This document shows positions 8,509 through 17,629 of a stretch of 64,000 nt of DNA, piece by piece. A program made the translations under genes and the position numbers. The stretch is from assembly GCF_900096945.1 (NCBI RefSeq), contig NZ_FMKA01000003.1:1-64000 (forward strand), in the 5' to 3' direction. Each line of letters starts with the position of its first letter. The stretch's first letter is position 1. The notes below the pieces were generated by a model that worked only from the letters and a program-made list of their open reading frames with translations, ran no database searches and was not told where the DNA came from. This DNA comes from Anaerobium acetethylicum (lineage in GTDB: Bacteria; Bacillota; Clostridia; Lachnospirales; Lachnospiraceae).

Positions 8509-8577
8509 GCTCTCACCTCCCTCCTGGTGCAAACCGCTCAAATACCATAATCCCGGCTCCTTATCCTATGTGGAGTG

Positions 8578-8934
8578 TTTTTGATTTATAGGAAATTCGT
8601 GGAATTTCCTATAAAGATTAGCGTGTAAAATTCCCCATGCGCCCATCGCACCACTATGAATGAAAACTGGTATAGACGTTTTCATAATAAAAGCCCTCTT
8701 GTAACGTCCGGCTTCGTCAATTTGCACATTCGCCACCTAACACGCAGTGATGTAAAATATGATTCAATGAGCAGCTTTATGAAGACGTTGGTACTTAGGC
8801 CGCGTACTTTGCGGCCTTACGTACCACTACGTCTTCATCTAAGCGAGAGCGCGCTGCGAATGAACATGTTTTGCATCACGTCCTCATTGTCGAAAACCTG
8901 CGCAAATTGACACTCCACTCCTATAAATCAAAAA
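8578..8934. repeat. Family C palindromic element, copy C1 (about 357 bp)
   Basis: Ends are tttttgatttatagg (from 8578) and its exact complement cctataaatcaaaaa (to 8934). The left end adds a 12-bp hairpin (taggaaattc arms). The core contains the hairpin GAAGACGT...ACGTCTTC (8781-8836), with nested ggtac/gtacc and ggccgc/gcggcc pairs, enclosed by gcaaaacatg-like and gtcaatttgc/gcaaattgac arms. Compared with C2 and C3 the right arm has a deletion between two ttgac repeats and the left arm has about 70 bp of different sequence. The right end is the T-tract of the terminator of the adjacent GNAT gene. Confidence 0.88.
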
Positions 8935-8987
8935 AAGGCCACACGAAAAGATACACCCGCGGTGGTGTACCCCTTCGTGTGACCTTT
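8929..8987 (-). terminator. Terminator of the GNAT gene, probably bidirectional
   Basis: Stem ggccacacgaa paired with ttcgtgtgacc (one mismatch) with an inner tacacc/ggtgta pairing; on the minus strand it ends in TTTTTTT, and on the plus strand in ttttt. The minus-strand T-tract is also the end of family C copy C1. Confidence 0.88.
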
Positions 8988-9057
8988 TTCACACTCTGGC
9001 ATTATTATAACAATTTCAGAATATTTGTCAATCGAATTGTGTAATTATTTTGTTCAA

Positions 9058-9489
9058 TTATAACGATTTGGTCATCCTGATGTGAGGACAGGATTCATCC
9101 ATATACACTTCGCCCACTTCCTGGTAGCCAAGCCTCTCATAAAAACCCTTCACTCTCTCCTGGGCTGACAGCACGATTTCTCTTGCCCCCTTGTCCGCTG
9201 CCGCTTTCTCCAGGCGGCCGATCACTTCAGCCCCCAGTGAACGCCCCCTGAACGCCTTCATGACGGCTACCCGTCCGATTGTATATATATCATTGCATTC
9301 CTTCGTAAACACGCGGCCTGTGGCTGCCGGGATCCCTTCATCATAAATCACGATATGGGTGGCATAACCGTCTATGTCGTCAAATTCATTCACGAATCCC
9401 TGCTCCTCGACAAATACTGCCTGTCTGATCAATCTGGCATCCGGATTCTCAGCCAGTCCTTCTGTCAGTTTCACTGTATATTTTTCCAT
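9058..9489 (-). CDS. GNAT family N-acetyltransferase, 143 aa
   Basis: Gcn5-related acetyltransferase fold. Seen: an N-terminal EEQGFVNEFDDID stretch like that of ElaA/YjcF-type members, motif A with GRVAVMKAFRGRSLGAEVI (acetyl-CoA pyrophosphate loop R-x-x-x-G/A) near residues 79-97, and a late KGFYERLGY typical of motif B. The ATG at 9489 follows GGAGGAACAG. Substrate unknown. It stands between polC and the thi operon with its own terminator, and the region upstream carries a family A remnant, so it is probably a single-gene unit. Confidence 0.88.
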   Translation of the reverse strand: MEKYTVKLTEGLAENPDARLIRQAVFVEEQGFVNEFDDIDGYATHIVIYDEGIPAATGRVFTKECNDIYTIGRVAVMKAFRGRSLGAEVIGRLEKAAADKGAREIVLSAQERVKGFYERLGYQEVGEVYMDESCPHIRMTKSL

Positions 9490-9606
9490 TCTGTTCCTCC
9501 ATATATAAACTGTAATCTTTACCCCCTGTGCGCCGCACAAGCGAAACTGTTTCCATTTTCCATGGGGCTCCCCGCAGGGAGCAGCTGTACATTAAAGGCA
9601 GCCTCA

Positions 9607-9636
9607 CAGGACTGAGTCCTTCATCGTCACAGATAA
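9607..9636. repeat. Family A repeat remnant A4 (30 bp)
   Basis: About 26 of 30 bases match the caggac...gtcc...gtcacagat segment of copy A2. Terminal repeats are lost. It lies between the polC terminator and the GNAT gene. Confidence 0.55.
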
Positions 9637-9641
9637 TACTC

Positions 9642-9690
9642 AAAAAACAGCCCCTCCCCTCTGCGGTACCGCCGGAACAGGGAGAGACTG
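9642..9690 (-). terminator. Terminator of polC
   Basis: On the minus strand a 12-bp G-C-rich stem with some G-T pairs (cagtctctccct paired with the aggggaggggctg side) encloses an 18-nt loop and is followed by TTTTTT. It starts 15 bp after the polC stop. Confidence 0.85.
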
Positions 9691-9704
9691 GCTTCATTTT
9701 CCAG

Positions 9705-12700
9705 CTAAAAATCAAATAACGAAAACTGGTTCGTTTCGGGCATTTCCTCAAATATCCCCAGGTCCGACATCAGGTCGATTACCGTCTTGCTGACCTTTGT
9801 CCTCTGCCGGAAGTCGTCCTTGGAAAGGAATTTTCCATCCTTGGCTGCCTCCACCACTGCATCGGCCGCCTTGTCTCCAAGGCCGTCTATTGTGCTGAGG
9901 GCTGGCATCAGCTTCCCGTCAATTATCTGGAAGCGGTTCGCCTGGGCCCTGTAGATATCGATCTGCAGGAACTCGAGCCCTCTCGCATACATTTCCTGGA
10001 CGATCTTCATGTCCTTGTAGGTATCCTGCTCTTTTTTTGAAAGGGTGTCGCTGCGCCTCTTGTAATCTGCCATATGGTATTCCAGCTTGTCCCTGCCGAG
10101 GCACATGAGCTCGTAGCTGAAGCCTGAAGCACGGATGCTGAAGAAAGCCGCATAATATGCAAGCGGATGGTAGACCTTGAAATAAGCGATTCGGAATGCC
10201 ATCATAACGTAAGCTGCCGCATGGGCTTTCGGGAACATGTACTTGATCTTTTTACAGGACCAGATATACCAGTCCGGAACCCCTGCCTCTGTCATGGCCT
10301 CTTCCCATTCCGGCCGCAATCCTTTTCCCTTACGCACGCTTTCCATGATTGTAAATGAAAGCTCTTTGTCCATACCCGTATTGATCAGATAGGTCATGAT
10401 ATCATCTCGTGTACAGATGGCTGTCGAAATCGTCGCCTTTCCCTCCTGTATGAGGGTCTGGGCATTTCCGAGCCAAACGTCGGTACCATGTGAAAGTCCT
10501 GAAATCCTGATCAGATCGGAAAATGACTTTGGCCGAGTATCCATAAGCATCTGCATAACGAAGTCCGTTCCGAATTCCGGGATTCCAAGGGATCCAAGCT
10601 GGCAGCCTCCGATATCCTCAGGGGCTATCCCAAGGGCCTTGGTGTTCAGGAAAAGCGACATGACCTCCTGGTTATCCAGTTCTATTTTCTGGGCGTCCAC
10701 GCCCGTCAGATCCTCCAGCATCCTGATCATGGTCGGATCGTCGTGTCCAAGTATATCGAGTTTGAGCAGGTTATGGTCGATGGAATGGTAGTCGAAATGG
10801 GTCGTGACCGTATCCGTATTCATATCGTTTGCCGGTCTCTGGACAGGTGTAAAAGAATAGATCTCCTCGCCGTGAGGCAATACGATGATTCCGCCAGGAT
10901 GCTGTCCTGATGTCCTCCTTACTCCCACGCAGCCCTCCACGATCCTGCCTATCTCGCAGTTCCTCTTGTGGATTCCTCTTTCCTCGAAATAATTCTTTAC
11001 ATATCCGAAGGCCGTCTTATCAGCCAGTGTTCCTATGGTTCCGGCCCTGAATGTCTGGCCTTCCCCGAAGATGACCTCCGTATATTTATGTGCCTTGCTC
11101 TGGTAGTCTCCTGAAAAGTTAAGATCGATATCAGGTTCTTTGTTTCCCTTGAATCCAAGGAAGGTCTCGAAAGGAATGTCGAATCCCTCTTTTACAAGGG
11201 GCGCTCCGCAGACCGGACATGCCTTGTCAGGCATATCGCAGCCGGCCCCTCCCGCAAATTTCCTGACTTCATCGGATTCAAAATCGCTGTAATGGCATTC
11301 CTTGCAGTAATAGTGCGGCGACAGAGGATTAACCTCTGTTATACCTGCCATCGTTGCAACGAAAGAGGATCCTACCGAACCCCTGGAGCCTACCAGGTAT
11401 CCGTCTTCATTTGACTTCCATACCAGCTTCTGGGCGATGATATACATAACGGCAAAGCCATTTGATATGATTGAATTGAGTTCTCTCTCGAGCCTCTCCA
11501 CAACCACTTCCGGAAGCTCTTCCCCGTAAATCGAATGGGCCTTGTCATAGCATATTGTCCTGAGCGTCTTATCCGAGTCCTCGATTATAGGCGGACATTT
11601 GTCGGGCCTTACCGGCGAAATCTTTTCGATTTTTTCAGCGATCATGTTCGTGTTCGTGATGACTACTTCTTCCGCCTTTGCGCTTCCAAGGTATGCGAAT
11701 TCCTCAAGCATTTCCTCCGTAGTCCTCAGATACAGCGGTGCCTGGTCGTCTGCATCCTTGAAGCCCTTGCCGGCCATTATGATTCTCCTGTATACCTCGT
11801 CCTCCGGATCCATGAAATGCACGTCGCATGCCGCAACCACGGGTTTGCTGAATTCGTCGCCAAGAGCCACAATCTTTCTGTTTATCTCCATCAGCTCTTC
11901 TTTGCTGCTTATGGATACTTTTTCGCTTCTGATCATGAAATCATTGTTTCCAAGAGGCTGTATTTCCAGATAATCATAGAAATCCACAAGCCTTGCAATC
12001 TCCTGTTTGGAATGTCCCTTGAGGATGGCCTGGTAGAGTTCTCCGGCCTCACAGGCCGAACCGATGATCAGTCCCTCCCTGTATTTCAGGAACTCGCTCT
12101 TTGGGATTCTGGGCCTCCTGCTGTAAAAATCAATATGGGAATAGGATATGAGCCTGTAAAGGTTCACCCTGCCCACATCGTTCTGCGCAAGTATGATTGC
12201 GTGATGGGTCGGGAGCTTCTTCACAGAATCTTTTGACATGGTTCCAAGGGCATTCACGCCGCCAAGGCTGCGGATTCCTCTTTCAAGCAGCATCCCGCCG
12301 AACCGTATGAATATTTCCGCCGTCGCGCCTGCATCATCCACTGCCCTGTGATGGTTTTCAAGGGATACTCCCAGCGCTTTTGCAACTGCATCCAGCTTGT
12401 ATTTATTCAGGCTCGGCATCAGTACCCTTGCAAGTGCAACTGTGTCTATGACCGTAAAGTCCGTTTCAATTCCCAGCAGCCTCGCATTTTCTTCAATGAA
12501 GCTCATATCAAAGGAGGCATTGTGGGCCACCATGACAGAATCTCTGCAAAAATCAAGGAATTCTGGCAGTACCTGATCTATCATAGGGGCATCCATAACC
12601 ATATGGTCATTGATTCCCGTAAGCTTTTCGATTTCAAATGGGATGGGCACGTCCGGGTTGACGAAGGCACTGTAGCGTTCAGTCATAACACCATTTTCAA

Positions 12701-14225
12701 TCCTGACGGCGCCGATTTCGATGATCCTGTTGCTTGTCGGACTGAACCCGGTCGTCTCTATGTCAAAAACCACATAGCTGTCGTCAAGGCTCTGGTCTTT
12801 GGAATTTACGATGATCTCCTTCAGGTCGTCCACCAGATATGCCTCCACCCCGTAAATAACCTTGAAGTCCACGCCTTTCGGGACCGCATGGTTCGCTTCC
12901 GGGAAGGACTGGACCACTCCGTGGTCGGTGATCGCCATCGCCTTATGTCCCCATTTTATTGCGCGGGAAATAAGATCCTTTACGTCCGTTACGCCGTCCA
13001 TATCGCTCATCTTCGTATGGCAGTGGAGCTCCACCCTTTTTTCCGGGCTGGTGTCCATCCTGGTGGATGTGAAATCCTGGATTTTTCTGATGCCGGTTAC
13101 CGAACCGATCGTCAGCTCGCTGTCGAACTTATCGATTGTCGTGACACCCTTGATTTTATAGAAGCCGCCTTTTTTCAGCCCTCCCAGGATCTCGTCGAGC
13201 TGTTCATTCTTAGCAAACATCTTGACAGTCATGGTGTCCGTGAAATCGGTAATATTGAACATGATGATGGTCTTTTCGTTCCTGATTTCCCTTGTATCCA
13301 GGCTGATGATCTTTCCTCTGATGACAATCTCACCCATTTCGCCCATGATCTGGCTCATCGGCATGTCGTCCTCTTCAAAATCCCTGCCATAAATAACATC
13401 CGGATTATCTGATTTCTTGTAATTTCCATAGCTGTTCCTGGAAAATCCGCCTTTGGCCTGTTTCTTTGCTTCGCCATCCTTTGCCTGCTTTCCGGATTCC
13501 GCACCTTCCCTGTTGGCTGCTCCTCCGGCCTTCTGTATTTCCGTCCCTGCTCCGGCATCACCTGCCGATACGGTCATTCCTTCTGCTCCGCCTGCCGGAT
13601 CACCGCCTGTCTGACCTTCATACTCGTCATCCCCACCGCTGCTGATTGATGAATTTCCGACTATAAACGCAACCTCCTGGGCAATCTTAAGCTCGCTGTT
13701 CTTCCTTGCCCTGCTTGGCTCGGCAGCGAAATATTCCGCATGGATTTCTGTTTTGAATCCGAACCGCTCATTGAATATCTTGTCCAGCACCCTGACAAGC
13801 TCGTCAGTCTTGCTCCTTGCAATCACCGTATCCTCCATATGGAGGACAAGCTTCTGCTCTTCCGGGAATTCCCATTTCGCCATCCTGAACACATTATACT
13901 CAAGCATGCTGTAGGCTTTCAGTTCCTCCAGAATGCTTTCATAGTAGATCGTCATAAATTTTTCAGGTGTGTACTGGCTTGACAGCTGGTACTTTTCCAG
14001 GATTTTTATCGTAAGCGGCGCCTTTTCAAAAAGCTGGTCTTTAATAGCCCCTTCCAGGTAGAATATATTCTTTTTTGGAATGAGTCTGGTGCTCATCAGA
14101 TATATCCTGAGAAAATCTTTGGCTTTGGTGGTGGTGACCTTCGTCACCTCCGCCTCAGCCAACAGATCGCCAATCTCATTATTCACTTGTAAGCTTGGAA
14201 ATACTTCAAAAAATACTTTTCCCAT
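9705..14225 (-). CDS. polC: DNA polymerase III alpha subunit, Gram-positive type PolC, 1506 aa
   Basis: Main replicative polymerase with built-in proofreading. Domain order seen: N-terminal region, OB-fold (about 295-375), PHP domain split around HCHTKMSDMDG (about 401-411), an inserted DEDDh 3'-5' exonuclease (FDIETTG about 487, HNASFD about 568, HHRAVDDA about 625), a cysteine zinc cluster (CKECHY...CPVCG), the palm with the PDIDLNFSGDYQ catalytic aspartates, and a C-terminal HhH/finger region. A linker at about 198-262 is rich in G, A, E, K and Q and unlike typical PolC, making the protein somewhat long. It is the last gene of the uppS-cdsA-dxr-rseP-ispG-polC run and is followed by a strong terminator. 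Confidence 0.98.
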   Translation of the reverse strand: MGKVFFEVFPSLQVNNEIGDLLAEAEVTKVTTTKAKDFLRIYLMSTRLIPKKNIFYLEGAIKDQLFEKAPLTIKILEKYQLSSQYTPEKFMTIYYESILEELKAYSMLEYNVFRMAKWEFPEEQKLVLHMEDTVIARSKTDELVRVLDKIFNERFGFKTEIHAEYFAAEPSRARKNSELKIAQEVAFIVGNSSISSGGDDEYEGQTGGDPAGGAEGMTVSAGDAGAGTEIQKAGGAANREGAESGKQAKDGEAKKQAKGGFSRNSYGNYKKSDNPDVIYGRDFEEDDMPMSQIMGEMGEIVIRGKIISLDTREIRNEKTIIMFNITDFTDTMTVKMFAKNEQLDEILGGLKKGGFYKIKGVTTIDKFDSELTIGSVTGIRKIQDFTSTRMDTSPEKRVELHCHTKMSDMDGVTDVKDLISRAIKWGHKAMAITDHGVVQSFPEANHAVPKGVDFKVIYGVEAYLVDDLKEIIVNSKDQSLDDSYVVFDIETTGFSPTSNRIIEIGAVRIENGVMTERYSAFVNPDVPIPFEIEKLTGINDHMVMDAPMIDQVLPEFLDFCRDSVMVAHNASFDMSFIEENARLLGIETDFTVIDTVALARVLMPSLNKYKLDAVAKALGVSLENHHRAVDDAGATAEIFIRFGGMLLERGIRSLGGVNALGTMSKDSVKKLPTHHAIILAQNDVGRVNLYRLISYSHIDFYSRRPRIPKSEFLKYREGLIIGSACEAGELYQAILKGHSKQEIARLVDFYDYLEIQPLGNNDFMIRSEKVSISSKEELMEINRKIVALGDEFSKPVVAACDVHFMDPEDEVYRRIIMAGKGFKDADDQAPLYLRTTEEMLEEFAYLGSAKAEEVVITNTNMIAEKIEKISPVRPDKCPPIIEDSDKTLRTICYDKAHSIYGEELPEVVVERLERELNSIISNGFAVMYIIAQKLVWKSNEDGYLVGSRGSVGSSFVATMAGITEVNPLSPHYYCKECHYSDFESDEVRKFAGGAGCDMPDKACPVCGAPLVKEGFDIPFETFLGFKGNKEPDIDLNFSGDYQSKAHKYTEVIFGEGQTFRAGTIGTLADKTAFGYVKNYFEERGIHKRNCEIGRIVEGCVGVRRTSGQHPGGIIVLPHGEEIYSFTPVQRPANDMNTDTVTTHFDYHSIDHNLLKLDILGHDDPTMIRMLEDLTGVDAQKIELDNQEVMSLFLNTKALGIAPEDIGGCQLGSLGIPEFGTDFVMQMLMDTRPKSFSDLIRISGLSHGTDVWLGNAQTLIQEGKATISTAICTRDDIMTYLINTGMDKELSFTIMESVRKGKGLRPEWEEAMTEAGVPDWYIWSCKKIKYMFPKAHAAAYVMMAFRIAYFKVYHPLAYYAAFFSIRASGFSYELMCLGRDKLEYHMADYKRRSDTLSKKEQDTYKDMKIVQEMYARGLEFLQIDIYRAQANRFQIIDGKLMPALSTIDGLGDKAADAVVEAAKDGKFLSKDDFRQRTKVSKTVIDLMSDLGIFEEMPETNQFSLFDF

Positions 14226-14230
14226 TTTAT

Positions 14231-15292
14231 CTATTCACTCCAATGAAGCAGCTCTTCTCTTAATACGTCAATAAGCTGGTCTTCCGGTACTTTCCTGATG
14301 ATCTGGCCTTTCTTGATCAGAAGGCCTTCTCCTTTTCCGCCCGCAATCCCTATATCCGCTTCCTTTGCCTCTCCAGGCCCGTTCACGACACACCCCATGA
14401 CCGCTACTTTTATGTCAAGGGGAATATCTGCGACCATTGCTTCCACTTTGTTTGCCAAGTCGATCAGGTTAATCTGGGTCCTTCCGCAGGTCGGACAGGA
14501 AACCACTTCGATTCCGCCTTTTCTTAACCCCAATGTCTTCAATATCAGTTTTGCTGATTTGATCTCTTCTACAGGATCTCCTGTCAGAGATACACGGATG
14601 GTATCTCCGATTCCCTGGTTCAGAATGATGCCAAGTCCTATCGCCGACTTGATGTTTCCCGACATGATGGTTCCTGATTCGGTTATCCCTACATGAAGGG
14701 GGTAATCCGTCTTCTTTGCAATCAGTTCGTGAGCCGCAACGCACATAAGTACGTCAGAAGACTTGATGCTGATTACCAGGTTGTCATATCCCAGTTCCTC
14801 AATCATCCTGACCTTATCCAGGGCGCTTTCCACGATGCCTTCTGCAGTGACGCCGCCGTATTTTGCCAGTATGTCCTTTTCCAGGGAACCGCTGTTAACC
14901 CCGACACGGATTGGTATTCCTTTTTCCTTAGCCATGTCTACAACAGCCCTGACCCTGTCTATGCTTCCGATATTGCCCGGATTGATACGGATCTTATCAG
15001 CGCCGTTTTCCATAGACGCAATCGCAAGGCGGTAGTCAAAATGGATATCTGCAACCAGGGGGATGCTGATCTGTTTCTTGATATCTGCCAGAGCCTTGGC
15101 GGCATCCATGGTAGGAACCGCACACCGGATGATGTCGCAGCCTGCCGCAGCCAGCCTGTTTATCTGTGCAACGGTCGCTTCCACATCCTCCGTCCTGGTA
15201 TTCGTCATGGACTGGATGAGAATCGGATTTCCTCCTCCGATCACTCTGTCTCCTATTTTTATTACCTTCGTATGATCTCTATACATATTCAT
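14231..15292 (-). CDS. ispG: 4-hydroxy-3-methylbut-2-en-1-yl diphosphate synthase IspG, 353 aa
   Basis: Penultimate step of the DXP (MEP) isoprenoid pathway, reducing the cyclic diphosphate MEcPP with a 4Fe-4S enzyme. Recognised by SMTNTRTEDVEAT near the N-terminus, KIRINPGNIG, and the cluster-binding CPTCGRTQ and MGCVVNGPGEA stretches with three cysteines and a glutamate. Length is that of the two-domain bacterial form. It lies 5 bp from polC and 4 bp from rseP; with dxr in the same run, two steps of one pathway are co-transcribed. Confidence 0.97.
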   Translation of the reverse strand: MNMYRDHTKVIKIGDRVIGGGNPILIQSMTNTRTEDVEATVAQINRLAAAGCDIIRCAVPTMDAAKALADIKKQISIPLVADIHFDYRLAIASMENGADKIRINPGNIGSIDRVRAVVDMAKEKGIPIRVGVNSGSLEKDILAKYGGVTAEGIVESALDKVRMIEELGYDNLVISIKSSDVLMCVAAHELIAKKTDYPLHVGITESGTIMSGNIKSAIGLGIILNQGIGDTIRVSLTGDPVEEIKSAKLILKTLGLRKGGIEVVSCPTCGRTQINLIDLANKVEAMVADIPLDIKVAVMGCVVNGPGEAKEADIGIAGGKGEGLLIKKGQIIRKVPEDQLIDVLREELLHWSE

Positions 15293-15296
15293 CTTC

Positions 15297-16328
15297 CTAT
15301 CCGAATATATTCTTTATATCGTTGAACAGTACAAATACCATCAGCGCCATCAGGGCGATGAAACCGATAAAATGCACGAGTCCTTCCTTTTTAGGGTCTA
15401 CCGGTTTTCCCCTGACAGCCTCGATGACCAGGAATACCAGTCTGCCGCCGTCAAGTGCCGGAATTGGAAGCAGATTCATGACGCCAAGGTTGGCGCTCAG
15501 AAGGATGGAGATATTGAGCATGTTCAGAATCACATAAAGGATTCCATCCTGTTTGCTTTCCTCATAAGTATCGCCGATGATGTTGACGATTCCCACGGGA
15601 CCCGATACATCGTCTGCCTTGACCTGGCCCTGCAGCATCATGCCCAGGCTCTTGACCGTCGTTTTGATCCAGTAGCTTACTTCATAGCCGCTGTATCTGA
15701 TTGTATCAAGGGCATTCCCCTTTGTCCGTGCGCCGCTGCTGGAAATTCCCATCAGATAGGCGCCGGACTCGCTGCGTTTAGGTTCTATTGTCACTGTCTC
15801 CGTTTTTCCGTCTCTTTCGTAAACCATCTTTACAGTCTCGCCCTGGTGCAGCTGCACATACAGGCTTACCTCTCTGTAAAGGTTGATTTTTTCGCCGTTC
15901 ATCCTGACAATCACATCGCCTGCCTGCAGGCCGGCGGTTTCAGCCGGGTATCCCTCCATGATGCCTCCTATTACAGGAGCGTCATATCCGATATTTCCCA
16001 CTATGATCAGAGAGAGTACGAAAGCCAGGATAAAATTGAAGGCCGGACCGGCCGCTACGACAGAGATCCTTGCCCATACGGACTTGTTTCCGAAGGCCTT
16101 CTCGTCATCACTTTCGCCGTCTTCCCCAACCATCATGCAGGAACCGCCGAAGGGGAGAATTTTTACGGAATATCTGGTTTCTCCCTTTACGAAGCTTAAG
16201 AGTCTTGGACCCATGCCGAGAGAAAATTCAATAACTCCGATGCCGTTTTTCTTCGCCAGTAGGAAATGGCCAAGTTCGTGTATAATTACAATAAGGCTGA
16301 ATATCAGAAGTGCTATTACTATATCCAA
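15297..16328 (-). CDS. rseP: RIP metalloprotease RseP/RasP, 343 aa
   Basis: Site-2 intramembrane zinc protease that cuts anti-sigma factors and signal-peptide remnants in the membrane. Seen: HELGH at about 17-21 in the first helix, AAGPAFNF, a central PDZ domain (about 120-200, with GLQAGDVIVRMNGE), and the NLLPIPALDGG motif giving the third zinc ligand. The start chosen is TTG at 16328, with AGGTGG five bases upstream; it gives the usual short N-terminus and begins one base after the dxr stop. A TTG at 16346 inside dxr is an alternative. The dxr-rseP-ispG order resembles other Firmicutes. Confidence 0.94.
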   Translation of the reverse strand: MDIVIALLIFSLIVIIHELGHFLLAKKNGIGVIEFSLGMGPRLLSFVKGETRYSVKILPFGGSCMMVGEDGESDDEKAFGNKSVWARISVVAAGPAFNFILAFVLSLIIVGNIGYDAPVIGGIMEGYPAETAGLQAGDVIVRMNGEKINLYREVSLYVQLHQGETVKMVYERDGKTETVTIEPKRSESGAYLMGISSSGARTKGNALDTIRYSGYEVSYWIKTTVKSLGMMLQGQVKADDVSGPVGIVNIIGDTYEESKQDGILYVILNMLNISILLSANLGVMNLLPIPALDGGRLVFLVIEAVRGKPVDPKKEGLVHFIGFIALMALMVFVLFNDIKNIFG

Positions 16329-16329
16329 G

Positions 16330-17472
16330 TTACCACCTGCTTTCAATCAATTCGTATGTCGTTTTTTCCGTCTCAAGTATCTCTTCAACTGAAGGGTTCT
16401 GCACTATTTTATGTTCTGACATGCAGCAGCTGATAATCTCGGGGATCTCAAGAAATCTGATCTTCCTGTCGAGGAACTTGCTTACCGCCAGTTCATTGGC
16501 TGCATTATAAACAGTAGGCATGGAACCGCCTGCCGCCGAAGCCTCAAACGCAAGCTGGAGTCCCGGAAAATTCACCTTGTCCGGCTGTTCAAATGTAAGC
16601 TGGGAAAGTTTCGCAAAATCCAGTCTTTCGCCTCCAAGGAAACGCCTTTCCGGATAAAAAAGCGCATACTGTATCGGCAGCTTCATATCGGGTGTCCCCA
16701 GCTGTGCAATGATTCCGCCGTCCACGAACTCAACCATGGAATGGATGACGCTCTGCGGATGCACGACTACTTCTATCCGGTCCAGATCCACATCAAAGAG
16801 CCACTTGGCTTCCATTACCTCCAGGCCCTTGTTTACAAGCGTCGCTGAATCTATTGTGATCTTGCGTCCCATCACCCAGTTGGGATGCTTCAGGGCATCC
16901 TCTACCTGAATTTCCTTCAGCTGGTCCATTGTCCTGCCCCGGAACGGGCCTCCGGATGCCGTAAGCAGGATCCTGCTTATCTTTTCCGGATCCTCACCCT
17001 TCAGGGACTGGAAAATCGCACTGTGCTCGCTGTCTACTGGAAGTATCCTGACGCCGTGCTCTTTTGCCAGAGGCATAATAATATGTCCCGCAGTCACAAG
17101 GGTTTCTTTGTTTGCAAGGGCTATATCCTTCCCAGCCTTTATGGCTTCAATCGTGGGCCTGATGCCTATCATTCCTACGATTGCCGTCACCAGGACCTCA
17201 ACACTTTCCATCGTGGAAATTTCAATGAGCCCGTCCATTCCGGACAGTATTTCAACATTCAGGTCGGAAACTGCGCTCCTGAGTTCTAAAGCCTTTTCTT
17301 CAGCCCAGACGCAGGCCTTTTCAGGTCTGAATTCACGTATCTGCTGTTCCAGAAGTTTTATATTTCCTCCAGCCGCAAGGGCTGCTATCTTCAGTTCAGG
17401 ATTGTTCCTTACTACATCTAAGGTCTGGGTTCCGATGGAACCTGTAGACCCCAAAACAGATATATGCTTCAT
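16330..17472 (-). CDS. dxr: 1-deoxy-D-xylulose 5-phosphate reductoisomerase, 380 aa
   Basis: NADPH-dependent conversion of DXP to MEP, the first committed step of isoprenoid synthesis. Shows the Rossmann GSTGSIGTQTLDV near the N-terminus, ANKETLVTAG, the metal-binding DSEHSAIFQ and the SGGPFRG loop, with KHPNWVMGRKITIDSATLVNKG following; all are family hallmarks. Length is normal. A 54-bp palindrome lies about 35 bp upstream of the start, between cdsA and dxr. Confidence 0.98.
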   Translation of the reverse strand: MKHISVLGSTGSIGTQTLDVVRNNPELKIAALAAGGNIKLLEQQIREFRPEKACVWAEEKALELRSAVSDLNVEILSGMDGLIEISTMESVEVLVTAIVGMIGIRPTIEAIKAGKDIALANKETLVTAGHIIMPLAKEHGVRILPVDSEHSAIFQSLKGEDPEKISRILLTASGGPFRGRTMDQLKEIQVEDALKHPNWVMGRKITIDSATLVNKGLEVMEAKWLFDVDLDRIEVVVHPQSVIHSMVEFVDGGIIAQLGTPDMKLPIQYALFYPERRFLGGERLDFAKLSQLTFEQPDKVNFPGLQLAFEASAAGGSMPTVYNAANELAVSKFLDRKIRFLEIPEIISCCMSEHKIVQNPSVEEILETEKTTYELIESRW

Positions 17473-17506
17473 TATATCCTTCTTCCTTTCTTACGTTATG
17501 ATACCA

Positions 17507-17560
17507 GGGTCAAAAAGTCATGTGTTTTATGCCTGCATGAAAAACATGACTTTTTGACCC
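17507..17560. repeat. 54-bp near-perfect palindrome before dxr
   Basis: Arms 17507-17523 (gggtcaaaaagtcatgt) and 17544-17560 are exact complements over 17 bases, and the 20-nt middle folds further (ttttatgc with gcat-g-aaaa). No T-tract follows on the minus strand, so it is not a normal terminator for cdsA. It would form a very stable hairpin in the 5' region of the dxr message. Confidence 0.85.
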
Positions 17561-17580
17561 GCAAAACACCTTTTTTCCCC

Positions 17581-17624
17581 TGCATCATGTTATACGACTA
17601 TGAAGGACGCAGTCCTGAATAGTC
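17581..17624. repeat. Family A repeat remnant A5
   Basis: Matches the right end of copy A1 (tgcatcat, then gactatgaaggac...gtcctgaatagt) including the small ggac/gtcc hairpin. It lies 5 bp from the cdsA stop, in the cdsA-dxr gap and next to the 54-bp palindrome. Confidence 0.7.
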
Positions 17625-17629
17625 AAAAT

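Noticed and set aside
8656-8910. Open frame in family C copy C1, with similar frames in C2 (19288-19491) and C3
   Set aside because: The frames share a peptide only because the hairpin core is conserved. Starts and ends differ between copies, there is no ribosome site, and the third copy stops early.
12348-13412. 354-codon plus-strand frame opposite polC
   Set aside because: Antisense shadow of a certain gene; histidine- and arginine-rich composition typical of such shadows.
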